NCBI RefSeq assembly: GCF_021654775.1
Contig: NZ_AP025343.1
Span: forward strand, 1,579,501-1,643,500
Origin: Paenibacillus azoreducens
GTDB taxonomy: Bacteria > Bacillota > Bacilli > Paenibacillales > Paenibacillaceae
Length of the DNA: 64,000 nucleotides
Direction of reading: 5' to 3'
Part shown: positions 16,613 to 24,566 of the stretch, one piece after another
Layout: every line of letters starts with the position of its first letter
How positions within the stretch are numbered: position 1 is the stretch's first letter
Notes under the pieces: model-generated
Database searches by the model: none
What the model was told of the DNA's origin: nothing
The model's input: the letters and a program-made list of their open reading frames with translations, nothing else
Made by a program: the position numbers and the translations under genes

Positions 16613-17911
16613 TTGAGCAAGGGCAAGGGACCTGCAATTACGGATGAAATGTATCAAAAAATGTCGGGCCTCGCTTACTCCGATCTGAAAAAAGGGAGCA
16701 AGCCGCAGGATCTTCCGGGCTGGGAGGTACTCGATACCGCCAATGATGCGATAACGGGTTTTGACGCGGTCACCTTTTATAATCCGGAAACCAAGCAGGC
16801 CGTGATTGCTTATCGGGGGACGGAGGGCGACCAGCCGCTTGATCGTTCTCTTCCTGACTATGTTGCCGATGCTGGAATTGGCGTTCGGGAAGTAGGGCGT
16901 AAAATCAATAAAAGCCTTGAAGTGAAGATGCCCTGGGACGACACGGTTAAAAAAATCGAGGATAACCTGGGCATTACCAAGGTGAAGGATTTGGTCGGCG
17001 ACGCAGGTAAGTCGGTGGATAAATTTGTCGATGGAAACAAGCAGCTCTATCAAGCCGAGGATTATGCCAGTGCATTAAAGAAAAAATACAAAGACATGGA
17101 TTTTACATTAACCGGACATTCGCTTGGGGGAGCCAATGCACAGTATGCCGCGGCTTATACCGGGCTGTCGGCCGTCACGTTCAGCGCTCCGTCGGTGATG
17201 GGAAGCCTGACGGGCGGTGCCAAGCGTAGAGCGGAGGCTGGCGAACTCGATTCGCAAATTATCAATTACGCGCATCCCGGCGATCTTATTGCAAGCGGCG
17301 CGCTCGGCGGATATGACCGCCATGTAGGTTCGACGTATTATATCGACTCCAATTACGAGGATGCAAACGATGGAGTCGGCATTTGGGACAAATGGGGAAA
17401 TACGGTGGACGGAGCCAATTATCATGGCTTGAAACGCTACAAATTTAATGAAAACGGGTATATTGCAAATCCCCTTTATGATGGGGAGAACGGCGAATTG
17501 GTAGGTAGATCGCCGCGGGCACCGTTAACCTTTGGGGATTTGACAGGCCTGCCAAACGCTTTGTTTCTGCCGATGGAACTTGCGATGAAAACAGGGCTGG
17601 CGATGGCCGCGACGATGCACTCCGGCATGATCCGGGTGACGCCGGAGGAGCTCAGAAGCGTCGCCGAAAAATGGAGCCAAAATGCGCAGCAAATCAGTTC
17701 GGATATGCAGACCGTCCGGGCAAAAATGATGAAATATATGCATTCCAGCCACAGCCGCAGGCTGCAGCCGATCATCAGCCAACTGGATGCTTCGATTAGC
17801 GAATTATCCAAGTGGCATGTCGAGCAAACGACGCAGTTCCTTGGTTTTATCAAATCGAAATCCGAGCAGTTCCATCAGGCCGATGCTGCCGGGCAGGGAA
17901 TAGTACAATAA
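16613..17911 (+). CDS. Lipase with C-terminal helical export domain (TslA-like type VII secretion effector)
   Basis: A 432-residue alpha/beta-hydrolase of the class 3 lipase type without a signal peptide. The nucleophile elbow is GHSLGG with Ser170 (FTLTGHSLGGANAQYAAAY); AVIAYRGTEGD (about residues 63-73) provides the oxyanion region; HPGDLIAS holds the probable catalytic Asp and NYHGLKRY the His. A hydrophobic stretch lies at about 312-335. Residues 337-432 (IRVTPEELRSVAEKWSQNAQQISSDM to the end) are helical and WXG100/LXG-like. A catalytic N-terminus with a helical C-terminus is the reverse of most type VII toxins and matches TslA. The TTG start follows GGAGGAG. It is flanked by a lipoprotein and a WXG-like protein, probably immunity and export partner. 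Function is inferred. Confidence 0.8.
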   Translation: MSKGKGPAITDEMYQKMSGLAYSDLKKGSKPQDLPGWEVLDTANDAITGFDAVTFYNPETKQAVIAYRGTEGDQPLDRSLPDYVADAGIGVREVGRKINKSLEVKMPWDDTVKKIEDNLGITKVKDLVGDAGKSVDKFVDGNKQLYQAEDYASALKKKYKDMDFTLTGHSLGGANAQYAAAYTGLSAVTFSAPSVMGSLTGGAKRRAEAGELDSQIINYAHPGDLIASGALGGYDRHVGSTYYIDSNYEDANDGVGIWDKWGNTVDGANYHGLKRYKFNENGYIANPLYDGENGELVGRSPRAPLTFGDLTGLPNALFLPMELAMKTGLAMAATMHSGMIRVTPEELRSVAEKWSQNAQQISSDMQTVRAKMMKYMHSSHSRRLQPIISQLDASISELSKWHVEQTTQFLGFIKSKSEQFHQADAAGQGIVQ

Positions 17912-17938
17912 GCCACTACCCGAGGGGGTGAAGCGAGC

Positions 17939-18205
17939 ATGGAAATTCTTGTAGAGCTGAACGACCTGGAGCAGGCGGAGCGGGAGCTCGGCTGGCTGCT
18001 TGCACGGATTCAGGCTGATGAGCAGGAGGCGAGAAATCTGTACGGCAGGCTTAGCGAATGGACCGGACAGTCCGCGAACGCGACACGCGGATACGTGGAG
18101 GCTTTTTTCTCAGGTCTTGCAGGCCGGGTTCATACGATTGAGCAGCAAAAAGCGGAGCTGATCCGTTATGTGCAAGTCATGAAGCAAACGGATCAAATGA
18201 GATAA
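17939..18205 (+). CDS. Small WXG100-like helical protein, candidate export partner of the lipase
   Basis: An 88-residue protein predicted to be two helices with a central turn. MEILVELNDLEQAERELGWLLARIQADEQEARNL is the first helix, LSEWTGQSANA carries a W-x-G turn (Trp-Thr-Gly), and FFSGLAGRVHTIEQQKAELIRYVQVMKQT is the second helix. Length and shape match the small partners (TlaA/Lap-type) that stack on type VII secretion substrates. GAGGGGGTG lies 8 bases before the ATG and the gene begins 27 bp after the lipase stop, so it is in the same operon. A strong terminator follows. Confidence 0.75.
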   Translation: MEILVELNDLEQAERELGWLLARIQADEQEARNLYGRLSEWTGQSANATRGYVEAFFSGLAGRVHTIEQQKAELIRYVQVMKQTDQMR

Positions 18206-18219
18206 GCATAGAGGACGAA

Positions 18220-18258
18220 AGACGCTGTATCCAAAGGGATAGGGCGTCTTTTTTTTTT
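18220..18258 (+). terminator. Rho-independent terminator of the lipase operon
   Basis: AGACGC plus TATCC pairing with GGATA plus GCGTCT, followed by nine or more T. Confidence 0.9.
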
Positions 18259-18396
18259 GCCAATTGCATACATCAATCCGTACCCGCCCTCCCTTAGTCC
18301 TACAACCATTTTTCGTCGAATTAGTCAACGCTGGAAAACGGTTCCATTGGAGCGGATAATTATGAAATTCGTGGGATACAAACTTCGGAGGATCAA

Positions 18397-20388
18397 ATGA
18401 ATAATGAAGTTAATATGACATCTTTTGAAAGGGGTATGCTTGTGAGTAGAAATTTTTCGCGATTCTTGACCGCATGTTTTGCCGGATTGCTGCTGATGTT
18501 TGGAATTCTGCCCGGACTCGGCCGCGCGGCTGCCCAGGAGGCGCAGTCAACTGTTGAATGGTCCAAGGATTACGGGAGCAAATCCGAAGGGCAGGGAGTA
18601 ATCCCGACTTCGGATGGCGGCTATTTCGCCGTAGGAGGTATTGAAGATACCGACAAACCGGGAGGGTACCCGTATCAAAAGGCTTATGTGTTTAAGGTGG
18701 ATGCGGAAGGTCAGGTGAAATGGGAACGGAAGCTTAAATATAATACCACAAGCAATACGGCATATCGGGCTATTGAGACGAAAGACGGAGGATATTTCAT
18801 TGCAGGCACATCGAGGTCGGACGGAGAACCGAAGGACCAACTGTACATGATCAGGCTGGATTCATCGGGCAATGTATTATGGGAAAAGGTACAGGTGGAC
18901 GATGCCATCCACAGTACCCCGAAATCCGTAGTGGAAACGGATGACGGCAGCTTTTTGATCGCCGGGGAAGGGATGGTCAGTTGGGTCGCTTATGAACAAG
19001 GTTATATTTTAAAGGTCGATCCAAACGGCGAAACGCTGTGGTACAATAAATACCGCCTTACAGGTACTGGCGACTTTTTAACCGATCTCATCCCCGCCAG
19101 TGATGGCGGTTATATCGCCATCGGCCACGCAGGCATGGTGGAATACGAATCGACAGATTTCGATGCGATGGTGATCCTGAAAATTGATGACCAAGGCAAA
19201 ATGCTTTGGTCGAAAAAATTCGTCGATCCGCGCAGCCGCTGGACAGCCGTTTCGGTTGTCGGAACGGAGGATGGCGGGTACCTGATTCTAAGCAGGAAAT
19301 ACAACGGAAAGGCCGCGACACTGCTTACCAAAACGGATCTCAACGGACAGGTGAAATGGGAAAAGACGTTTTTTAATGCCACGGATTTTTACCGTACCTA
19401 TAACCGCCTGGTTCGGACTAAAGACGGATACGCCATGCTCGGGGAACATACGACACGGATCGATTGGGACAAGAGTGTGAGGTACCAGTATGGTGTGCTG
19501 AGAGTCGACGAGAACGGCGATACGATCAGCGAAGAATTATTCAAGGGACCACCGATTGCAGGCGTAGGTATCGCAGCGGCAACCCAAGACGGCGGCTTTA
19601 TTTTCCCGGGGACCGTTTTGCGAGGGGACGTTAGGAAGTTCCAGTTGATGAAGTTGTCGCCTCCAGCGGATCGGCAGCCTGTCGAACGTACGCTGACGGG
19701 CATCTCATTTATGGAAAAAGAAAAGAAATTGAAAACGGGCACTAGCTCCCCGACCGTGCTGCAAGCGGTTTATTCCGACGGAACGAAAAACGAACTGTCC
19801 AGCGCTGCGCTATACATTTCGGGGGACAACAACATCGTGGACGTCGATGCCTTGGGCCGGATCACGGGGCATGAGGTGGGAAGCACCTATATCGAAGCGA
19901 ATTATGAAGGTTTTACGGCGAAGATGAACGTGACGGTTCTGCCGGAAGATACGGACGAGCTTAGTCCCGTAAAGGGCGATTTCGGCCTGGATTCGGGTGA
20001 ATATTCACTTTTGGAAGGTACGACGCTGGACATCAAGGTCACCGTAACTGAATATGACTATAGCAATGGAAAGCTAACGAAAACGGATGTCACAAAACTT
20101 GCAACATATAGCAGCGACCGTCCGGATATCGCTGAGGTGGACGGGGACGGAAACCTGATCGGCCATAAAGCGGGTAAGACACGGATCTATGCCAAGTACA
20201 AGGGAAGCAGTGTTTATGCCGAAGTGCTGGTCGTGCGCACAACCGGGCCAAAAGGGGATGCGCAGCCGGAGCCGGATGAGCCGAACAACGATACGGAGCA
20301 ATCCGGTATGGATCACTCTGACGGTATTGATCAAACAGATCAAACGGTAACAGGTACTGCAGAACAAACATCCGAATCCATGCAATGA
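18397..20388 (+). CDS. Secreted repeat protein with Ig-like (Big_2-type) domains
   Basis: A 663-residue exported protein. GGAGG lies 6 bases before ATG 18397; ATG 18436 is a second possibility. The signal peptide spans the stretch FLTACFAGLLLMFGILPGLG to about AAAQEA. Residues about 50-425 contain seven or so repeats of the form TSDGGYFAVGG / ETKDGGYFIAGT / ASDGGYIAIGH alternating with VFKVDAEGQVKWERK and MIRLDSSGNVLWEK. This is a propeller-like array common in secreted bacterial proteins. Two Ig-like Big_2-type domains follow (VLQAVYSDGTKNELSSAALY, then YSSDRPDIAEVDGDGNLIGHKAGKT). The C-terminus is acidic and disordered. Function is unknown; extracellular binding is likely. Confidence 0.75.
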   Translation: MNNEVNMTSFERGMLVSRNFSRFLTACFAGLLLMFGILPGLGRAAAQEAQSTVEWSKDYGSKSEGQGVIPTSDGGYFAVGGIEDTDKPGGYPYQKAYVFKVDAEGQVKWERKLKYNTTSNTAYRAIETKDGGYFIAGTSRSDGEPKDQLYMIRLDSSGNVLWEKVQVDDAIHSTPKSVVETDDGSFLIAGEGMVSWVAYEQGYILKVDPNGETLWYNKYRLTGTGDFLTDLIPASDGGYIAIGHAGMVEYESTDFDAMVILKIDDQGKMLWSKKFVDPRSRWTAVSVVGTEDGGYLILSRKYNGKAATLLTKTDLNGQVKWEKTFFNATDFYRTYNRLVRTKDGYAMLGEHTTRIDWDKSVRYQYGVLRVDENGDTISEELFKGPPIAGVGIAAATQDGGFIFPGTVLRGDVRKFQLMKLSPPADRQPVERTLTGISFMEKEKKLKTGTSSPTVLQAVYSDGTKNELSSAALYISGDNNIVDVDALGRITGHEVGSTYIEANYEGFTAKMNVTVLPEDTDELSPVKGDFGLDSGEYSLLEGTTLDIKVTVTEYDYSNGKLTKTDVTKLATYSSDRPDIAEVDGDGNLIGHKAGKTRIYAKYKGSSVYAEVLVVRTTGPKGDAQPEPDEPNNDTEQSGMDHSDGIDQTDQTVTGTAEQTSESMQ

Positions 20389-20455
20389 TTTGCTGACACG
20401 GAGGCCAAGTTTCATGAGATAAACGCAAGGGGAGGATTTTCCCTAATGAAATGGG

Positions 20456-20498
20456 AAAGGACTGTTCCCATCGGATAGATTCCTGGGACAGTCCTTTT
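20456..20498. terminator. Bidirectional terminator
   Basis: AAAGGACTG pairs with CAGTCCTTTT, with CCCA/TGGG inside. It lies between two convergent units and has T-runs usable on both strands. Confidence 0.8.
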
Positions 20499-20544
20499 AT
20501 CAAGCGTAATATCAACCAGATCTATGGCTGGTGTTATTTTGGGA

Positions 20545-21363
20545 TTAAATGATCCGCTTCCGAATCCAGCCCGAAATAAGATCGGTCAAAATGACAAGCA
20601 CGATGATTCCGAGCAAAATGATGCCGACCCGATTCCAGTTGCGGGCCTGAAGCGCAAAGATCAGCGGCGTGCCGATACCTCCGGCGCCTACCAGGCCAAG
20701 CGTCGTTGCGGAGCGGATATTAATCTCGAAACGGTATAGCGAGTAGGAGAGGAACTGCGGAATGACCTGCGGCAGTACGGCGTAACGCAGCACCTGCAGC
20801 CGGTTTGCGCCTGAGGCGACAAGCGCCTCCTGCGGCCCGCGGTCGATGCTTTCGATGGTTTCCGCATAAAGTTTACCGAGCATGCCGACCGAATGAATAC
20901 CCAGCGCGAGAACGCCCGCGAAAGAACCGGGGCCGACTGCTTTGATAAACAGAATCGCCACGATGATTTCGGGAAAGACGCGGATGACGCTCAGCATGAT
21001 TTTTCCGCTGCCCGAGACGGCAAGCCGCCGGCTCATATTCGTGGATGCCCAAAAGGCGAACGGGATGCAAACCACGGCGGCGATAACCGTACCGAGAATG
21101 GAAATGACCAGCGTATCAAGCAGTCCCCGCAGCAAATCCTCGCCTTCAGGAATGTAAACGAAAGACCAGTCCGGGTGCAAGAACCCTTGGAGTATCGACT
21201 TGGATACGGTCCCCGCCGTACCTTGAATCCCTTCGAAATGTATTCCTTGGATTGACCAATAATAAACGGCGATAACAATTAAGGAGATAAGCGCGAAGCG
21301 AATCCGCGAACCGAACACGGAGCCGGAAGTTTTTCCGGACGCGGCTGTAGTGTTATGTTTCAT
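20545..21363 (-). CDS. phnE: Phosphonate-type ABC transporter permease
   Basis: A 272-residue membrane protein with about six membrane segments and the binding-protein-dependent transport signature in the later loop (RGPQEALVASGANRLQVLRYAVLPQVIPQFLSY). [23 protein letters not shown] is typical of PhnE. Its ATG overlaps the stop of the preceding permease by 4 bases, so the two are translationally coupled. With phnD, phnC and the first phnE it should form an importer for phosphonate or phosphite-type compounds; having two different PhnE subunits indicates a heterodimeric channel. No C-P lyase genes are present in the window. Confidence 0.92.
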   Translation of the reverse strand: MKHNTTAASGKTSGSVFGSRIRFALISLIVIAVYYWSIQGIHFEGIQGTAGTVSKSILQGFLHPDWSFVYIPEGEDLLRGLLDTLVISILGTVIAAVVCIPFAFWASTNMSRRLAVSGSGKIMLSVIRVFPEIIVAILFIKAVGPGSFAGVLALGIHSVGMLGKLYAETIESIDRGPQEALVASGANRLQVLRYAVLPQVIPQFLSYSLYRFEINIRSATTLGLVGAGGIGTPLIFALQARNWNRVGIILLGIIVLVILTDLISGWIRKRII

Positions 21364-22175
21364 AGCAGTTTCCTCCGGATCATCGTACTTCCGTAATCAA
21401 TGATTAACACGATCACAAGCGTCAGCAAAATAATGATCGAAGCCCGATCGTAGCGGAACAAACCAAGCGAGCGGTCCAGCAATAGTCCGATGCCGCCCGC
21501 GCCGACAAGGCCAAGCACGGCCGCTGCCCGCACATTGACTTCGAAGGTATACAGCAAATAGGACATAAAATAAGGAAGCGCTTGAGGCACGACCCCGTAC
21601 ATAATAAGCTGCAGCCGATTTGCGCCGACCGCGGTCATGGCTTCGAGCGGTCCGGGATCGATGGCTTCGATCGCTTCATAAGTCAGCTTGGCGATAATCC
21701 CAAACGAGAAGAAAACGAGAGCCAGCATCCCGGCGAAAGGCCCGATGCCAAATACGGCGACGAAAATGGCCGCGAACAAAAGATCCGGAATGGTGCGGAT
21801 CAGGTTCAGCACCATCCGCGCAGGCAGCGAGATTAAGCGGCTGATGCCTAAATTTGAAGCGCAGAGCAGCGCAACCGGAATGGCAAGCAAACCGCCCAGC
21901 GTCGTGCCCAAAATGGCGATCTGGACGGTTTCCATCATCGGTCCCCAGATCGTAGGCAGATAGCTCCAATCCGGCGGAAACATCTCCTGCAGCAGGCTGC
22001 CCATTTGCGGAAGCCCAATGATGAGCTGATAAGGAGTCACGCCTGTTTGGATTGAGCATGCCACCAGGATCGCAAGCAGAATGAGCCATCCGGCGGCCCG
22101 TTTGTATTTGGGGGGCGGCATCAATTCGGGCGTCCCGGGCTTAAGTGAAGCGGTGGAAACAGGAGTCTTCATCAT
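21360..22175 (-). CDS. phnE: Phosphonate-type ABC transporter permease
   Basis: A 271-residue permease of the PhnE family, paralogous to its neighbour. Membrane segments begin at about residue 28 ([18 protein letters not shown]). The cytoplasmic EAA-type loop is [34 protein letters not shown], and the C-terminal part has [21 protein letters not shown]. Its start overlaps the end of phnC (ATGA) and its end overlaps the start of the second permease, so the three cistrons are tightly coupled. It should form the transmembrane channel together with the other permease. Confidence 0.92.
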   Translation of the reverse strand: MMKTPVSTASLKPGTPELMPPPKYKRAAGWLILLAILVACSIQTGVTPYQLIIGLPQMGSLLQEMFPPDWSYLPTIWGPMMETVQIAILGTTLGGLLAIPVALLCASNLGISRLISLPARMVLNLIRTIPDLLFAAIFVAVFGIGPFAGMLALVFFSFGIIAKLTYEAIEAIDPGPLEAMTAVGANRLQLIMYGVVPQALPYFMSYLLYTFEVNVRAAAVLGLVGAGGIGLLLDRSLGLFRYDRASIIILLTLVIVLIIDYGSTMIRRKLL

Positions 22176-22939
22176 GCCCCTCCCAGCAGCTCATCCTGCA
22201 GCACGGGACGGCCGTAAATTTCGGCAAAAGCCTCGTCGGTAGCTTCTTCCGGCGTTCCGTCGAATACGACTTCCCCGGCGCGGAGTCCGATGATCCGCGT
22301 CGCGTACTCACGGGCCAGGTCGATAAAATGCAGGTTGATAATCGTGGTGATATTCATCTCGCGGTTGATCCGCTGCAAATCGTCCATTACCTGGCGGGTT
22401 GTTAGCGGGTCAAGTGAAGCGACGGGTTCATCCGCCAAAATGACCTGCGCTTCCTGCGCAAGCGCGCGGGCAATCGATACGCGCTGCTGCTGGCCGCCCG
22501 AGAGCTGGTCGGCGCGGACATATGCTTTTTCGCGGATGTTGACGCGTTTCAGCGCGTCAAGGGACAAATCCACATCTTCCTTAGGAAACCAGCCAAGCAT
22601 GGTACGCATTGTGGAGTGATAGCCCACCCGCCCTGACAAGACGTTGCGGATGACGGTTGAGCGCTTAATCAGATTGAAGTTTTGGAAGATCATTCCGATG
22701 TCGCGCCGGATATGGCGGAGCTGGCTGCCCGAAGCCTGGGTCACCGATTTGCCATTGACCCGGATGTCCCCCGCCGTGATGTCCGTAAGGCGGTTGATAC
22801 TCCGCAAAAAAGTGGACTTGCCCGCACCGGAGAGACCGACGATCACAACCAGTTCCCCTTCATTGATCGTTAGATTTATGTTGTTTAGTCCGACCGTTCC
22901 GTTCGGATAGACCTTGGATACTTTGTCGAATTCAATCAT
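22172..22939 (-). CDS. phnC: Phosphonate-type ABC transporter ATP-binding protein
   Basis: A 255-residue ATPase. Walker A is GLSGAGKST (about residues 34-42), the Q-loop is GMIFQNFNL, the signature is LSGGQQQR, Walker B is VILADEP and the H-loop INLH is present. The PhnC-typical insert [22 protein letters not shown] follows the Q-loop. Length is normal. It is separated from phnD by 232 bp that hold a hairpin repeat and an imperfect stem, which may set different expression of binding protein and transporter core. Confidence 0.93.
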   Translation of the reverse strand: MIEFDKVSKVYPNGTVGLNNINLTINEGELVVIVGLSGAGKSTFLRSINRLTDITAGDIRVNGKSVTQASGSQLRHIRRDIGMIFQNFNLIKRSTVIRNVLSGRVGYHSTMRTMLGWFPKEDVDLSLDALKRVNIREKAYVRADQLSGGQQQRVSIARALAQEAQVILADEPVASLDPLTTRQVMDDLQRINREMNITTIINLHFIDLAREYATRIIGLRAGEVVFDGTPEEATDEAFAEIYGRPVLQDELLGGA

Positions 22940-23012
22940 GCCCGAACCAACTTTCTGTAATGGTATCTGAAAAGGATTTTTCTTTTCAATAGTATAGTTT
23001 TATAAGTTTTTT

Positions 23013-23073
23013 GGGGTCCCCGCAAAGTATTTGGAATAAGCATCGAAGCGTAGGCTCCACTTTGTGGGGTTAT
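23013..23073. repeat. Interspersed hairpin repeat, copy 3 (between phnD and phnC)
   Basis: Almost identical to copy 1: begins GGGGTCCCCGCAAAG, one internal A/G difference, ends CCACTTTGTGGGGTTAT, and is preceded by TATAAGTTTTTT. In the phn transcript the reverse complement would be transcribed and could also form the stem. Confidence 0.75.
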
Positions 23074-23097
23074 TTCATACGTCTAATGGGAAACAAC

Positions 23098-23124
23098 ACC
23101 GCCATAAAAAACCATGGACGGTGC
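23098..23124 (-). promoter_or_regulatory. Imperfect hairpin downstream of phnD
   Basis: On the minus strand CACCGTCCATGG pairs with ATGGCGGTG around a T-rich loop. There is no good T-run after it, so it looks more like a 3'-protective stem of phnD mRNA than a full terminator. Confidence 0.45.
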
Positions 23125-23171
23125 TGCCCTGATTACTGCATGAATGATTAATGTTTTTTGAGCTTGCCCGA

Positions 23172-24137
23172 TTACTTGATTTCCTGGCCAACGGCTTTGG
23201 CATATTCGCGAACCGGATCGAAGTTTTTGTCGTCTCCGGCAGTGTAACCTACATGCGTATAGATATCTTTGATGATTTTAGCGCCTTCCGCATCATTGGT
23301 AATATCGATAAATGCTTGGCTGATTTTGTCTCTCCAGCTTTGATCCATATCGCTGCGGACGCTGACGGTATCGTTCGGAATTTTGGCGGTGTAGTGAATG
23401 ACGCGGGTTTTTTCGAATACGTCCGGAACGTCTTTTTTAACCGTATTGCGCGCGTCTTGGAAAACGGCGACAGCATCCACCTGACCGTTCAGCAGCGCCA
23501 TGATGGCTGCGTCATGCCCTTTAATCGTCACGCCCTGTACGTCCTTGTCGGGATCAATGCCTTCCTTTTTCAGCTCGGCAGCCGGGAATACATAACCTGC
23601 GGAAGACGTTACGTTTTGCCAGCCGATCTTTTTGCCTTTCAGATCTTTAAGGCTTTGGATGGGAGAATCTTTTTTCACGACGATCATGGCTTTATAGAAA
23701 TCAACTTTTTCTGTTGTGTCTTCACCCGTATCGTCTTTGATGCCGTAACGCTGCGCCTGCAGAAGAAGATCGGCTGCTTTTTTGTTGTCATGAGCCAGTA
23801 CATACGCATTTGGCGGCAGGAAGCCGACGTCAACCTGTTTGGAAGCCATCGCTTCCACAATGGTGTTGTAATCCGGGGATACGGTCACGTGAACCGGGAT
23901 GCCAAGTTTGTCGCCAAGCAGTTTTTCAAGCGGTTTTGTTTTGGCTTCAAGCGTATCCGCATTCTGGGATGGAACGAATTGTACATTAAGTTCTTTCGGC
24001 ACATAAGCCGAAGATGCCGCTTCCGCGGTTCCGGATGCTGCGTCTTTGCTGTCGCCGCCTGCGCTTTTAGATCCGCAAGCTGCAAGGCTGGCCGCGAGCG
24101 CCAGCGTCATGCCGATCGTCAGTACTTTTTTAAACAT
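23172..24137 (-). CDS. phnD: Phosphonate/phosphite-type ABC transporter substrate-binding lipoprotein
   Basis: A 321-residue precursor with lipobox LAAC (Cys21) after a short signal (MFKKVLTIGMTLALAASLAAC). The mature protein is a PhnD family type 2 binding protein: LNVQFVPSQNADTLEAKTKPLEKLLGDKLGIPVHVTVSPDYNTIVEAMASKQVDVGFLPPNAYVLAH is the characteristic first lobe, and SYSS-type residues recur as TSSAGYVFPAAELKKEG. GGAGGGG precedes the ATG. It is the first gene of the phn unit. Whether the ligand is phosphonate, phosphite or phosphate ester cannot be read from the sequence. Confidence 0.92.
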   Translation of the reverse strand: MFKKVLTIGMTLALAASLAACGSKSAGGDSKDAASGTAEAASSAYVPKELNVQFVPSQNADTLEAKTKPLEKLLGDKLGIPVHVTVSPDYNTIVEAMASKQVDVGFLPPNAYVLAHDNKKAADLLLQAQRYGIKDDTGEDTTEKVDFYKAMIVVKKDSPIQSLKDLKGKKIGWQNVTSSAGYVFPAAELKKEGIDPDKDVQGVTIKGHDAAIMALLNGQVDAVAVFQDARNTVKKDVPDVFEKTRVIHYTAKIPNDTVSVRSDMDQSWRDKISQAFIDITNDAEGAKIIKDIYTHVGYTAGDDKNFDPVREYAKAVGQEIK

Positions 24138-24383
24138 GATGGTCCCCTCCGCAAATTTGTCTTTTTAGGTCAGATACATCCGTCTGACAGAAACGAGCTT
24201 AACATAGGCGCCGGAGACAAGGGTTAACGCAAAGGGTTTCTTTTGTTGGCTTCTTGTAAAATTTGCGGCCAATTAACCAGAACCGAATGTCGGTAGAAGC
24301 TGGGAAATCGGCCTATTATCAGCCTATTATTATAGAAAGAAAGTAGAGCAGCGGGATTTTACGCCTGCTTAACGTTCCGGAGG

Positions 24384-24389
24384 TATAAT
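24384..24389 (+). promoter_or_regulatory. -10 element upstream of the structured leader
   Basis: TATAAT at 24384-24389; no good -35 at 17 bp is visible. The start point would be about 10 bases before the closing stem of the structured RNA. Confidence 0.4.
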
Positions 24390-24404
24390 GAGCGTGATGT
24401 TTTA

Positions 24405-24532
24405 GGCTCAATTCATAATTAGTGCTTGACAAGAGGTGAAGATAGCGGAGGGGACGGAATCGATCTGAAGAACGATCCGTAACCGCAGCGGCTAACTCGT
24501 GCAATGTCAGGTACTAATTATTCTGTTGAGCC
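24405..24532 (+). ncRNA. Unclassified structured RNA leader (riboswitch-like) upstream of the cyclic nucleotidase gene
   Basis: A long closing helix is formed by GGCTCAA (24405-24411) with TTGAGCC (24526-24532) and, after a small internal loop, ATAATTAGTGCTTGAC (24415-24430) with GTCAGGTACTAATTAT (24506-24521): 16 continuous pairs allowing G-U. The 75-nt interior contains an ACGG/CCGT plus ATCG/CGAT hairpin, a GCGG/CCGC helix, and conserved-looking purine loops (AAGAGGTGAAGATAG, GGCTAACTCGTGC). GGAGGGGAC facing CGTAACC recalls the kink-turn of SAM-I riboswitches, but the full SAM-I core is not present. It ends 34 bases before the gene start. The ligand, if any, is unknown. Confidence 0.6.
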
Positions 24533-24566
24533 ATTTTAGATAGAAATTTATAAGGGAGTGGTAACG

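Noticed and set aside
16613-17911. Ordinary secreted lipase
   Set aside because: There is no signal peptide or lipobox, and the C-terminal helical region plus the WXG-like neighbour point to another export route.
23151-24227. Plus-strand open frame opposite phnD
   Set aside because: phnD has a lipobox, family motifs and a good ribosome binding site; the opposite frame has none.
24405-24532. Reading the structured leader as a standard SAM-I or lysine riboswitch
   Set aside because: A kink-turn-like pairing and some joining bases are similar, but the P3 helix and complete conserved core of SAM-I are missing, and the lysine motif order does not fit.
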